From Fimbriimonadales bacterium (GTDB taxonomy: Bacteria > Armatimonadota > Fimbriimonadia > Fimbriimonadales > ATM1), in contig JAHCHL010000001.1 of NCBI GenBank assembly GCA_026129745.1, positions 268,992 to 332,991 on the forward strand: a stretch of DNA of 64,000 bases, in the 5' to 3' direction. Made by a program: the position numbers and the translations under genes. This document shows positions 55,175-63,690 of the stretch, one piece after another; within the stretch, counting starts at the first letter, position 1, and every line of letters begins with the position of its first letter. Below the pieces are notes generated by a model. It worked only from the letters and a program-made list of their open reading frames with translations. It did no database searches and was not told the origin of the DNA.

Positions 55175-55196
55175 GGCCGCACGATCGTGCGGCCCT
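55175..55196 (+). terminator. Terminator of the thioester PEP-CTERM gene
   Basis: A perfect 22-base palindrome GGGCCGCACGATCGTGCGGCCC, 32 bases past the stop, followed by TTGCTATTTTG. Confidence 0.8.
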
Positions 55197-55345
55197 TGCT
55201 ATTTTGTGGCATTAAGCATTGCAATGATATCCGGCTTTTAAGGCTATAATGCAATTGAGTTGCAATAAATTCCTCCTGCATCGTTTGCCCCGGACGCTAT
55301 CTATTTGCGGCCGGGGTCTCTACTTTCGCTGAGGCTGCGGCAAAT

Positions 55346-56209
55346 TCAGTTGCCCTTGGCGAGGTGCCTCTGGAAGAACTTGATCGATTCCTCGAACATT
55401 CTGAGGTTTGTCTCCGGCCTACGGAAGCCGTGCCCTTCACCCTCGAACTCAATCAGAGTCACCTCGACTCCCTTTGCCTTAAGTGCCCTTTCCAGCCGGC
55501 GGGACTGATCGACGGGAACCAAATTGTCGTCGATTCCATGAAAGATCAGAAACGGTGCTGAGTCCCTTGAGACATGATGAGCGGGCGATGCATCCCGATA
55601 CATCTCCGGCGCGGCGTCCGGTGACTTACCAATAAAATTCGTTAGAATCGCCATTGCAACTGGACCGACGATGTCCTTTTGCGAAGGATCAAAGTCTGCT
55701 GGTCCAAAGACGTCGACTACGGCCTTAACCTTGGAAGAAAACTCTGGAAAAATAGTCTTGTCTCTCGTGTCACGGGTGCCCAAAAGCGCGGCTAAGTGGC
55801 CTCCAGCAGAAAATCCAATCGCGCCGATTCTTTCCGGATCGATCTTATACTTGTCTGCGTTTTTCCTGATCCAGCGCACTGCGAGCTGAACGTCGTCGAG
55901 CTGCGCCGGATACTTATCTCGATCAGGTTTTACAAGCCGGTACCCAACCGAAAACGCCACGAATCCGCTTTGAGCGAATCGCTCTGCGACGGGCGCCATT
56001 TGAGACTTGTTTCCGGCCGACCAGCCGCCTCCATGAATGACAACGATGGCTGGGCGCACCTGTTCAGTAGTGGAGCGATAGACGTCCAAGAGCAACTTCT
56101 GGCCGTTTGCTTCACCGTACTGAACGTCGCGCTCAGCCTGAACTCCAGTTTGGGAAAAACCTACGGCATATGCCGCAAGTGTCAGCAGGGCAAGGGATAC
56201 TGTTCTCAT
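55346..56209 (-). CDS. Alpha/beta hydrolase (BD-FAE/esterase-like), exported
   Basis: A 287-aa hydrolase with a signal peptide (MRTVSLALLTLAAYAVGFSQ). The oxyanion-hole motif HGGGW, nucleophile elbow GFSAGG, acid in HGIDDNLVP and catalytic His in GEGHGF are visible, as in carbohydrate esterase or bifunctional acyltransferase families. The substrate is unknown. The ATG at 56209 has GAGGAG; the frame extends to 56251. Confidence 0.87.
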   Translation of the reverse strand: MRTVSLALLTLAAYAVGFSQTGVQAERDVQYGEANGQKLLLDVYRSTTEQVRPAIVVIHGGGWSAGNKSQMAPVAERFAQSGFVAFSVGYRLVKPDRDKYPAQLDDVQLAVRWIRKNADKYKIDPERIGAIGFSAGGHLAALLGTRDTRDKTIFPEFSSKVKAVVDVFGPADFDPSQKDIVGPVAMAILTNFIGKSPDAAPEMYRDASPAHHVSRDSAPFLIFHGIDDNLVPVDQSRRLERALKAKGVEVTLIEFEGEGHGFRRPETNLRMFEESIKFFQRHLAKGN

Positions 56210-56367
56210 GGGACTCCTCGATTTGTCAGCTTCTATGGGCACTGACGCCAAATGTTACTCTGAGTTCGGCATCGAACAGAATGGAGCGCTTCCGCGACTG
56301 CACAACCCAGCGGTGTGCCTGTCGGCCGGTTTCTGCGTCTGAATTAGAAGAAACGGAGGAACGATCA

Positions 56368-57909
56368 ATGATAGCAACGCTTGCATTAACTCTAGCTTTG
56401 TCGGCGCAGGACGCCCCAACCTTGAAAGTCGTGTCAGCATCCCTCTTCAAGAATGGTTACGCCGTTGTTACACGCGAGGCTCCGCTAAGCGGGCCTAACG
56501 TCGTTATCGAAGGACTCCCCATTGGGTCACTTGGCACAATGTGGATAACTGCAACACCAGGTGTGGTGCTTGAAGAAGTTGTGCGAGCCGAACGCGAAGT
56601 CGAAACTGAGAACCCGATCTCATCGCTCGATGATCTCCTTGCAGCGAACATGGACAAAACGGTTACGATCGCCTTTGGCGAAGAGCGGTTTGAAACTGGA
56701 ATTGTCCGAAGTGTCTCCGGAAATGTGCTTGTGCTTGAGAACAGTAACGGAATCTTCGCAATTCCGAAGAACCAAGTCCAGAGGATAACTGGCTCAGGGC
56801 TCACATGGATGACAAAGACGAAGTCGAAGACGGCCGGTCTGCGAATTAGGTCGCGAATCTCTAACCAAGCTGCCAAACTTTATGTAGTCTCGCTGGAAAA
56901 AGGAATTACTTGGGCGCCAGCGTATTCGGTTGACATAACCGACGAAAAAAAACTTACGCTGGTCAGCAAGGCCACATTGCTGAATGACCTATCCGATATC
57001 GACAACATCGAGCTTCGATTAATAACAGGATTCCCAAATCTGCCATGGATGCAGTATTACGATCCGTTGACTAGTGGAATGACTGTCGATCAGTTTACGA
57101 ATATGCTCATGGCCATTGGAGCTGGCCGCGATGCAGGCCTGGCCGCACCAGGTGCAGCGATGGGTGGACAAGCGATGTCTCAAAATGTCATGCGTGCTGA
57201 TCGTCGTTCAGGATTCGATGAAGCGTTTCAGATTCCCGACATTCCTGGCATGACTGCAGAAGACTTGTTCTTTTATCGTTTACCCAATGTACGATTGAAG
57301 AAAGGCGAGCGAGGGTATCACATACTTTTCAGGGCGGAGTCAGAGTATGAACATATCTATACGTGGGACATACCCGATGCGATGACAGCGACTGATTATC
57401 GTGGATTGCCTGAAGGTCCTGGCGATGTTTGGCACAGTCTAAAGTTCAGGAACACAAGTGAGAGGCCATTCACAACCGCACCAGCGACTACATTCAAGAA
57501 TGGCGAAATCCTGGGACAGGACCTCCTTTACTACGTGAGTCCTGGAGCAGACGCGCTTGTAAAAATAACGAAAGCTCTCGACGTTCGTGCTGAGGGAACA
57601 GAAGAGGAAATGGATAGGAAGCGCAACGCCCTAACATTGTCATCGCCATCGACGAGCTATGACCTCGTAACTGTCAAAGGAACTCTGGAAATCAAGAATC
57701 GCAAGAGTGACAAAGTCAAACTGCAAATCTCAAAGGAGATAACCGGTGAAGTCACTCAGGTCGATGGGGATCCCAAGATTACGAAGACAGCCAAGGGGCT
57801 CAGACAGATCAATTCAAGGGCGATTCTCGACTGGACCAAAGAGATCGAAGGCGGTCAAACACTCTTGCTGACCTACACATACGAGGTGTATGTTCGCTCC
57901 ATTCGGTAG
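56368..57909 (+). CDS. DUF4139-like exported protein
   Basis: A 513-aa protein with a short signal (MIATLALTLALSAQDAP). Features of the DUF4139 family (mucoidy inhibitor A-type) are visible: an N-terminal beta-domain (KVVSASLFKNGYAVVTREAPL), the central barrel segment LYVVSLEKGITWAPAYSVDI, and the C-terminal GTLEIKNRKSDKVKLQISKEITGE. A GGAGG site precedes the ATG at 56368; the frame is open to 56107. Its function is not established. Confidence 0.8.
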   Translation: MIATLALTLALSAQDAPTLKVVSASLFKNGYAVVTREAPLSGPNVVIEGLPIGSLGTMWITATPGVVLEEVVRAEREVETENPISSLDDLLAANMDKTVTIAFGEERFETGIVRSVSGNVLVLENSNGIFAIPKNQVQRITGSGLTWMTKTKSKTAGLRIRSRISNQAAKLYVVSLEKGITWAPAYSVDITDEKKLTLVSKATLLNDLSDIDNIELRLITGFPNLPWMQYYDPLTSGMTVDQFTNMLMAIGAGRDAGLAAPGAAMGGQAMSQNVMRADRRSGFDEAFQIPDIPGMTAEDLFFYRLPNVRLKKGERGYHILFRAESEYEHIYTWDIPDAMTATDYRGLPEGPGDVWHSLKFRNTSERPFTTAPATTFKNGEILGQDLLYYVSPGADALVKITKALDVRAEGTEEEMDRKRNALTLSSPSTSYDLVTVKGTLEIKNRKSDKVKLQISKEITGEVTQVDGDPKITKTAKGLRQINSRAILDWTKEIEGGQTLLLTYTYEVYVRSIR

Positions 57910-57927
57910 GGGCGGTATAACAGAGCG

Positions 57928-58302
57928 GTGATCTGGCTGCAGACGCTGCCCGCTTTCGGACTTTGGATCGCGTTTATCGTGATTCGCCGACATTGGATGC
58001 GTGGATGCCGAAGCCGATTCGCAAACATATCAAGGCCCGTAAGGATCGGTTGGATGCTTATTGCTTTGATCGGCTCGCTCGCAATCCTATTTGCGGGAAT
58101 TGCTGGGATCGCTGGCGCAGGGTGGATGACAAAAGAAGGACTATCCGTCTTCGGTATGGTCGCAGTCGCGGCCGTGGGACTTGTCTTCATCCACCTCCAG
58201 ATGATCGCCACAGCCTTGACGCTCTCGCTAGCTGTCGATCGCGTAACGCCGACAGAAGTTCCGACGTCCAATCCTCAGAATTCTTCAGGAGACCCAACAT
58301 GA
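57928..58302 (+). CDS. Small membrane protein of unknown function
   Basis: A 124-aa protein with three hydrophobic helices (LPAFGLWIAFIVI, IGWMLIALIGSLAILFAGIAGIAG, VFGMVAVAAVGLVFIHLQMIATAL). The start is a GTG 18 bases after the DUF4139 gene. It overlaps the following gene by ATGA, suggesting an operon of three. Not recognised. Confidence 0.65.
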   Translation: MIWLQTLPAFGLWIAFIVIRRHWMRGCRSRFANISRPVRIGWMLIALIGSLAILFAGIAGIAGAGWMTKEGLSVFGMVAVAAVGLVFIHLQMIATALTLSLAVDRVTPTEVPTSNPQNSSGDPT

Positions 58303-58883
58303 GACTCGCACTTGCTTTCGTAATTACATTCGCCTTTCTCTTTGCCGCGTCTACTCAGACAAGCCGAGAAGATCCCAACAGAGTTCGGCCGATCATGGAG
58401 AAGCTCGCCAAGATCGATAAAGCGAATCGAGTTCTCCCACTGTTGCTTACAAAAGAGCAAGCTCGGTCGATTCTCATCGAAATTGAGAAGTGCAGAGTTA
58501 ACATTAGAAACCAGGAAAAGAAAGAGGCTGATCGCTTGAAAGCGTTGGAGCCTGAAATAGACAGGGTTCACCAGGATGCCGCGCAGGGCATCGTGCCATC
58601 GCAAGAGTTCTTGAAAAAAATCGATGACCTGTTCCAGCAATTCACCAGCGAACGACAGGCTGTGAACTTGGCAAATTCGCTGATTCTGAAGGACTCGCTG
58701 GAGAAAATCTTGAATGCAGGACAGCTTCGTGCAATGTCAAAAGTTGTCGACCAGATTTACACCGAAGCAGGCCGAAGCCTTGAAGGAGTTAGCGAAAACG
58801 AAAAGACGATCTATTTTGCTATGGACATTCTTCTCGATGACCTTGGCTATCAGTTCTTAGTCGAATTAAGTTCGGGGCGCTAA
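58299..58883 (+). CDS. Exported helical protein of unknown function
   Basis: A 194-aa protein: signal MRLALAFVITFAFLFAASTQ, then a mostly alpha-helical, Lys/Glu-rich domain (LIEIEKCRVNIRNQEKKEADRLKALEPEI) with coiled-coil character. The ATG at 58299 has AGGAGA. It converges on pcm with a 4-base overlap of stop codons. Its role is unknown. Confidence 0.72.
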   Translation: MRLALAFVITFAFLFAASTQTSREDPNRVRPIMEKLAKIDKANRVLPLLLTKEQARSILIEIEKCRVNIRNQEKKEADRLKALEPEIDRVHQDAAQGIVPSQEFLKKIDDLFQQFTSERQAVNLANSLILKDSLEKILNAGQLRAMSKVVDQIYTEAGRSLEGVSENEKTIYFAMDILLDDLGYQFLVELSSGR

Positions 58884-59491
58884 ACAAAAGGAACGAATCG
58901 ACATCTCTTTCCCGTGCATTCGACTCGGTCTACATAAGCTCTGATGAGCTCTTGATCTGAGCGTCCGCCAACCGGCGCCAATACGAATCCGTTTGGCGCA
59001 AGCAAGTCGATTGCCCATTTCGGTATCTCATCAACTGCAGCACTAAAGACTACGCGGTCGAACGGTCGAAGAAACCTAACTTTGGCCGCATCCCCTTCGA
59101 TAACGTCTGCACGGTAACCAAGCTTTGCCAAGACCTCTTTTGACTTTCGTGCCAATTCAGGAATGATCTCGACTCCAGTTGCAATTGCACCCAGTTCCGA
59201 TAGCAGCGCAAGAAAATAGCCACAACCGCTTCCAGCTTCCAAAACTGTATGACCAGGGTCCAGTCGCAGTTCGAGCAGCATAATGGCGAGCATCGATGGC
59301 TGGGAAATCGTCGCACCGCTGACCAGCGGCAAAGCGGTATCAACATAGGCCGAATCCACGTACTCCTGCGGAACAAACTCTTCTCTTGGAACGGAAAGGA
59401 TTGCTTTCTCGATCTGCGGAGCCAGGGTGATGTGCTCACGCATCTGTTCGACGAGCCTCTGCCGTTCTCTTGGATAGTCGGATTCGTTCAA
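58880..59491 (-). CDS. pcm: Protein-L-isoaspartate O-methyltransferase
   Basis: A 203-aa repair methyltransferase: SQPSMLAIMLLELRLDPGHTVLEAGSGCGYFLALLSELG carries the PCMT substrate and SAM sites, with the GVEIIPELARKSKEVL and PVGGRSDQEL motifs. It methylates isoaspartyl residues in aged proteins. Complete; start ATG at 59491. Confidence 0.93.
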   Translation of the reverse strand: MNESDYPRERQRLVEQMREHITLAPQIEKAILSVPREEFVPQEYVDSAYVDTALPLVSGATISQPSMLAIMLLELRLDPGHTVLEAGSGCGYFLALLSELGAIATGVEIIPELARKSKEVLAKLGYRADVIEGDAAKVRFLRPFDRVVFSAAVDEIPKWAIDLLAPNGFVLAPVGGRSDQELIRAYVDRVECTGKRCRFVPFV

Positions 59492-59628
59492 AGCTGAACC
59501 ATTCTGTCAGGTTTCTTCCATGAGTGCACGGCACTTATGCGGGTTTTTGGCCTGATTGGAATCAGATTCCTCGAAATTGCGGAATTAGCCCGTTGAATTC
59601 CTAATTCTCACCTCCGACAATCAAGGTA

Positions 59629-59650
59629 GGCCGGCGACCTTTGCCGGGCC
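59629..59650 (+). promoter_or_regulatory. Hairpin just upstream of the pilC ribosome site
   Basis: GGCCGGC (59629-59635) pairs with GCCGGGCC (59643-59650, one bulge). GGGAG follows at 59651 and the ATG at 59664. It may modulate translation, but no known riboswitch pattern was matched. Confidence 0.35.
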
Positions 59651-59663
59651 GGGAGACACAACC

Positions 59664-60872
59664 ATGCCCAGATTTGCTTATAGCGCAGTCGACCCAACGG
59701 GACGAACGATCAAAGGATCGATTGAAGCCGATAACGAAGACTTGGTTCTGCAAAAACTACACGATCAGCAGTTGCACGTAACTGAAGTTAAGGCCACTAA
59801 GGGTGGAGCTGGCAAGAAGAGCCTCTTCAAACCGACCAAAACCAAGCTCAAGAACATTGTTGTCTTTAGTCGCCAGTTCGCGACAATGGTGGACGCTGGT
59901 ATCCCGATTCTCCGGTGTCTTGAGATCCTGCATCAGCAAACGAAGGATCCCGTGTTAAAGGAAGCATCAGGTGAAGTTTTGACCGATGTAAAGGGAGGCC
60001 TCTCGCTGAACGAGGCGCTGTCTAAGCATCCCAACGTTTTCAATAAGCTGTATGTGAACATGATCCGAGCTGCCGAACTCGGCGGTATCTTGGACACAAT
60101 TCTCGATCGCCTTGCCGGCTTCTTGGAGTATGAAAACGAAGTCAAAGGCAAGATCAAGAGCGCGATGATGTATCCGGTCTTGGTGCTGTGCTTCTCGGTA
60201 ATCATGCTCTTTGCTCTATTCACGTTCGTGTTACCGAGATTCAAAGAGATCTTTGCTGGCATGAACGTGGAGATTCCCCCCGTCACTGCCTTTCTCTTTT
60301 CCATCGGCGACTTCTTCCAATCTTACTGGCTTATCATGATTGGACTCGCAGTTGGAGGATTCATAGGAACGAAGATCTGGGCCAAGAGCGACAAAGGTGC
60401 CTATCAATTAGACTATTTGAAGCTAAGGATTCCGATCGTCGGCGAGCTTGTTCTCAAGATGGCGATCGCAAGATTCGCGCGCACATTTGGAACTCTCATT
60501 TCATCTGGCGTTCCAATGATGCGATCACTCGAAATCATCGGTGACACTTCTGGCAACCGTGTTCTCGCTGAAGCCATCGACAGTGCAAGAAACTCGGTGC
60601 GGGAAGGCCAAAAACTCAGCCAGCCACTGACTGCATGCGGACTGTTCCCAACAATGGTCACGCATATGATTGATATCGGCGAAGAATCCGGCCGATTGAG
60701 CGAAATGCTCGTCAAAGTCGGTGACTTCTATGATCAGGAAGTCGAATCGACTGTCAAAGGATTGACCTCGATGATCGAGCCTGCACTAATCATCTTTCTT
60801 GGCGTCGTTGTCGGATTCATCGCGATCTCGGTCATGACTCCGATCTTCAAGCTGGTCAACTCGGTCAACTAA
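59664..60872 (+). CDS. pilC: Type IV pilus / type II secretion inner-membrane platform protein (PilC/GspF)
   Basis: A 402-aa T2SSF protein. Two T2SF repeats are visible (FSRQFATMVDAGIPILRCLEI near residue 75 and FARTFGTLISSGVPMMRSLEII near residue 275), each with the conserved Gly-Ile/Val-Pro and three membrane helices, with the last at VGFIAISVMTPIF. It assembles pili or pseudopili with PilB/PilT ATPases, which are not in the window, and could serve the two prepilins at 9797 and 43231. A GGGAG site is present. Confidence 0.93.
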   Translation: MPRFAYSAVDPTGRTIKGSIEADNEDLVLQKLHDQQLHVTEVKATKGGAGKKSLFKPTKTKLKNIVVFSRQFATMVDAGIPILRCLEILHQQTKDPVLKEASGEVLTDVKGGLSLNEALSKHPNVFNKLYVNMIRAAELGGILDTILDRLAGFLEYENEVKGKIKSAMMYPVLVLCFSVIMLFALFTFVLPRFKEIFAGMNVEIPPVTAFLFSIGDFFQSYWLIMIGLAVGGFIGTKIWAKSDKGAYQLDYLKLRIPIVGELVLKMAIARFARTFGTLISSGVPMMRSLEIIGDTSGNRVLAEAIDSARNSVREGQKLSQPLTACGLFPTMVTHMIDIGEESGRLSEMLVKVGDFYDQEVESTVKGLTSMIEPALIIFLGVVVGFIAISVMTPIFKLVNSVN

Positions 60873-60965
60873 ACAGCATTGCGTACGATGGGGCTGCATG
60901 GATTGCCGCCCCATTGAGAAACATCGCCGAAAGGATTCGGCGAACAACTATCAACGGAGTGAAGA

Positions 60966-62216
60966 ATGTCGGATACACAGTCCCGCAGTGACATTGCGGA
61001 GTCGCACGTACTCGAGTACGTGCGTACGAAGAACCCGGAGATACGAGACAGGATCATCGGTCTGTACTCGGATATGGTTGAGCGAATAGCTCGGCGCTAT
61101 TCCGGCCTCGAAGCACAAGAAGATCTGGTGCAAGTCGGGTACATCGGGCTGCTGAACGCGCTGAGCCTGTTCGAACCATCGAAGGGTGTGCGATTCAACA
61201 CGTATGCGACTCATTTGGTAGCAGGAGCAATCAAGCATCACCTTCGAGATCGCTCAAAGATTATTCGAGAACCTGCTTGGCTTCAAGAAGTACGACATAA
61301 GACAAATCGCACCGCGGCGCAGCTCCAACAAGAACTCGGCAGAGAAGCGACTCCGGAAGAAATCGCAGATCGTGCTGAGCTTCCGGTAACGAATGTCCGA
61401 GAAGTTTTAGCGACCGACGATCTTTTTCGCGTCCAAAGCTTGACATCGCCGTCCTCAAGTGACGAAGAAGAAGGAGATGAACTAGACCTTGCAGACGACT
61501 GCCAGCACTTGCTGTCCTTTGAGGACAAGGTCGTTCTTGAAAGAGCATTTTCGGGTTTGCGCGAGCTTGAGCAAAAAGTGTTGTATCTGTTTCATTTCGA
61601 GTCGATGAGTCAAACGGAGATTGCGAGCCAACTCAACATCTCAGGAAACTATGTATCCCACATCATGAGGCAGTCGCTCGCGAAGCTGCGAAATGCCATT
61701 ACGAACGAAGAGAAGTTGGATCGAACATTGCAGAGGCAATCGAGCAATCTAGAAAGCGGAGTTGTTGACGATCTGACTGGAGCATACACGGAAGAATACT
61801 TGCTAAGAAGGCTGCAAGAAGAATGCTCTGCTGCGGCGTGTGAGAACGGATTCGTCGGATTCGTGGCGATTCGCTTCGACGGTTTGGAAGCTTTGCAGAG
61901 GTTTTACGGCCCTGATGCAGTCGTTCAGTTCCTTACGGATGCTGCCGACTTCATTAGGGGTTCTGTGCGAAGGCTCGACATGGTCGGACGTGTGGGAGCT
62001 ACGGGATTCGGAGTCGTTCTGCCTGGAACCGGGTCCGCGGTCGCGGCCGTTCGGGAGCGCTTAGAGGGTCGCTTGCTTCAATGGCTGAACTCGGGAGCAG
62101 CCAAAGCAGGTGTAAGCGTGATGATCGGCGACTCTCACTATCCGCAAGCGGGACGAAACGGCAGCCAAGTCGCGAAAGCAGCCGAGCTCAAGCCGCTGGA
62201 AAAACGCGCAGCCTGA
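60966..62216 (+). CDS. RNA polymerase sigma factor (sigma-70 family) fused to a degenerate GGDEF domain
   Basis: A 416-aa fusion. Residues about 25-100 are sigma region 2 (ALSLFEPSKGVRFNTYATHLVAGAIKHH), 101-155 region 3 (ELGREATPEEIADRAEL) and 190-245 region 4 with its helix-turn-helix (SQTEIASQLNISGNYVSHIM). The overall type is closest to SigB/SigF/FliA. From residue 266, DDLTGAYTEEYLLRRL begins a GGDEF fold. The signature is GATGF (344-348) instead of GG(D/E)EF, and the first metal Asp is replaced by Arg, so diguanylate cyclase activity is unlikely. It may bind a nucleotide or partner. The ATG has a GGAG site. It follows pilC by 93 bases. Confidence 0.88.
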   Translation: MSDTQSRSDIAESHVLEYVRTKNPEIRDRIIGLYSDMVERIARRYSGLEAQEDLVQVGYIGLLNALSLFEPSKGVRFNTYATHLVAGAIKHHLRDRSKIIREPAWLQEVRHKTNRTAAQLQQELGREATPEEIADRAELPVTNVREVLATDDLFRVQSLTSPSSSDEEEGDELDLADDCQHLLSFEDKVVLERAFSGLRELEQKVLYLFHFESMSQTEIASQLNISGNYVSHIMRQSLAKLRNAITNEEKLDRTLQRQSSNLESGVVDDLTGAYTEEYLLRRLQEECSAAACENGFVGFVAIRFDGLEALQRFYGPDAVVQFLTDAADFIRGSVRRLDMVGRVGATGFGVVLPGTGSAVAAVRERLEGRLLQWLNSGAAKAGVSVMIGDSHYPQAGRNGSQVAKAAELKPLEKRAA

Positions 62217-62245
62217 GGGTCTGGGCATGCACTGGAGGAGACTGG

Positions 62246-62268
62246 CGGGTCCCGCGTAGCGGGGCCCG
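62246..62268 (+). terminator. Hairpin after the sigma-GGDEF gene
   Basis: A 10-bp stem CGGGTCCCGC / GCGGGGCCCG with a three-base loop; 29 bases past the stop. The T-tract is poor. Confidence 0.6.
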
Positions 62269-62297
62269 TCTAAGCTTTGTGCCCCATAAATCAAAAG

Positions 62298-62335
62298 GCC
62301 GCCCAGGGAAAGACTCCTTGAGCGGCAAATGTATG
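62298..62335 (+). other. Possible structured RNA element
   Basis: Nested pairing is possible: GCCGC with GCGGC, and AGG with CCT, flanked by AGGCC/GGCCT. It could be a leader structure of the OsmC/Ohr gene. It matches no class I recognise. Confidence 0.25.
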
Positions 62336-62372
62336 GCCTATGATTGCCTGTATAGCTAAGACGCCTCAGTGT

Positions 62373-62424
62373 GGGGCAAGGTTCCCGCAATCTCATCGGG
62401 CCGCCGTGCTAACATCCTTGCCCC
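62373..62424 (+). promoter_or_regulatory. 9-bp inverted repeat that ends at the OsmC start codon
   Basis: GGGGCAAGG (62373-62381) and CCTTGCCCC (62416-62424) are perfectly complementary, and the second arm abuts the ATG at 62425 with no Shine-Dalgarno. It could be an operator or an RNA hairpin that masks the start. A TAACAT hexamer (62410-62415) 9 bases before the ATG also fits a leaderless promoter. Confidence 0.4.
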
Positions 62425-62850
62425 ATGGACCGAAAAGCTACTGCCACTTGGAAAGGAAGTCTCAAAGAAGGTTCCGGAACGCTCGAAGCTCCCAGTGGGG
62501 CGTTTTCAGGATTGCCCTATTCATTTAGAATGCGATTCGAAAACGAACCGGGAACAAACCCCGAAGAGTTAGTTGCCGCTGCCCATGCAGGATGCTATGC
62601 GATGGCCCTTTCGGCGAACCTCGACAAAGCCGGCTTCACAGCAACTCAAATCGATGCGACGGCGACCGTTTCGCTTGACACCGTCGACGGTGCGCCGACT
62701 GTAACGAAATCTCATCTGGAAGTCGTCGCGACTGTTCCGGGCATATCATCAGAACAGTTTGACAAGATCGCAATCGAAACCAAAGGCGGTTGCCCGATTT
62801 CACGATTGCTCACCGCCGAAATTTCTCTTTCGGCAAGACTCGACTCATAA
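62425..62850 (+). CDS. OsmC/Ohr-family peroxidase-like protein
   Basis: A 141-aa OsmC-family protein. It has the N-terminal KATATWKGSLKEGSGTLEA, the Cys in AAHAGCYAMALS with Glu in NPEELVAA, and the second Cys in KGGCPISRLL. Such enzymes reduce organic hydroperoxides with a Cys pair. It is a distinct subtype from the OsmC at 37039. The upstream region has the inverted repeat described separately. thyX starts 3 bases after the stop. Confidence 0.88.
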   Translation: MDRKATATWKGSLKEGSGTLEAPSGAFSGLPYSFRMRFENEPGTNPEELVAAAHAGCYAMALSANLDKAGFTATQIDATATVSLDTVDGAPTVTKSHLEVVATVPGISSEQFDKIAIETKGGCPISRLLTAEISLSARLDS

Positions 62851-62853
62851 CCG

Positions 62854-63690
62854 ATGGCTCGCATTATCGTTCCCGAAGCGGAAGAGCTGCTCGACAAGGA
62901 AATCAAATGTTTGGACAAGGGATTCGTTCGTCTTGTCGACTACCTTGGTGGAGATGCGCGCATTGTGCAGTCCGCCAGAGTTTCTTATGGCGCAGGAACC
63001 AAGACTGTTCGTGAAGACAAGGGACTCATCAACTATTTGATGAAGAACGATCATACGTCGCCATTTGAGCAAGTCGTTCTTACGTTTCATTGCAAGATGC
63101 CAATTTTCGTTGCGCGGCAATGGGTGCGGCATCGGACAGCTCGACTCAACGAGATCAGCGGACGCTACAGCGTCATGAAGGACGAGTTTTATCTGCCTGA
63201 GGCCGATCAAGTTCGATTGCAGTCGAAGAACAACAAACAAGGCCGAAGCGAGGAAACGATTCCCCTCGATGAAGCGATGGCTTTGATTTCAAAGCTTGAA
63301 CAATCTAACGCCGATACTTATCGCGACTACGAAGAGATGCTCAAGGCGGGATTGGCGCGTGAGCTGGCCCGGATCAACTTGCCGCTTTCGCTTTACACCG
63401 AGTGGTACTGGCAGATCGATTTGCACAATCTGTTTCACTTTATCCATCTACGGGCCGATGCTCATGCGCAATTTGAGATTCGCGTGTTCGCATTGGCGCT
63501 CGCGCAATGCGCTAAGGCAGTCGCACCCTTGGCTTATGAAGCGTTCGAGGAACATCGCATGCACGCGGTGAAGTTTTCACGTTCCGAGTGCAAGGCCTTG
63601 GCTGCGATGCTGCGCGGCGAAGAACCAGAACTCGAAGAAAAGCCTTTGGCAGCCTTTAAGAGCAAGCTGGCCAAGCTCGACTTAGCGTAG
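62854..63690 (+). CDS. thyX: FAD-dependent thymidylate synthase
   Basis: A 278-aa ThyX. The signature RHRTARLNEISGRYS (RHRX7S) is present, as are SPFEQVVLTFHCKMPIFVARQ and the C-terminal region with the active-site Arg and Ser. It makes dTMP from dUMP using FAD and methylene-THF; tmk at 49296 acts next. The ATG lacks a clear ribosome site but follows the OsmC stop by 3 bases. Confidence 0.95.
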   Translation: MARIIVPEAEELLDKEIKCLDKGFVRLVDYLGGDARIVQSARVSYGAGTKTVREDKGLINYLMKNDHTSPFEQVVLTFHCKMPIFVARQWVRHRTARLNEISGRYSVMKDEFYLPEADQVRLQSKNNKQGRSEETIPLDEAMALISKLEQSNADTYRDYEEMLKAGLARELARINLPLSLYTEWYWQIDLHNLFHFIHLRADAHAQFEIRVFALALAQCAKAVAPLAYEAFEEHRMHAVKFSRSECKALAAMLRGEEPELEEKPLAAFKSKLAKLDLA

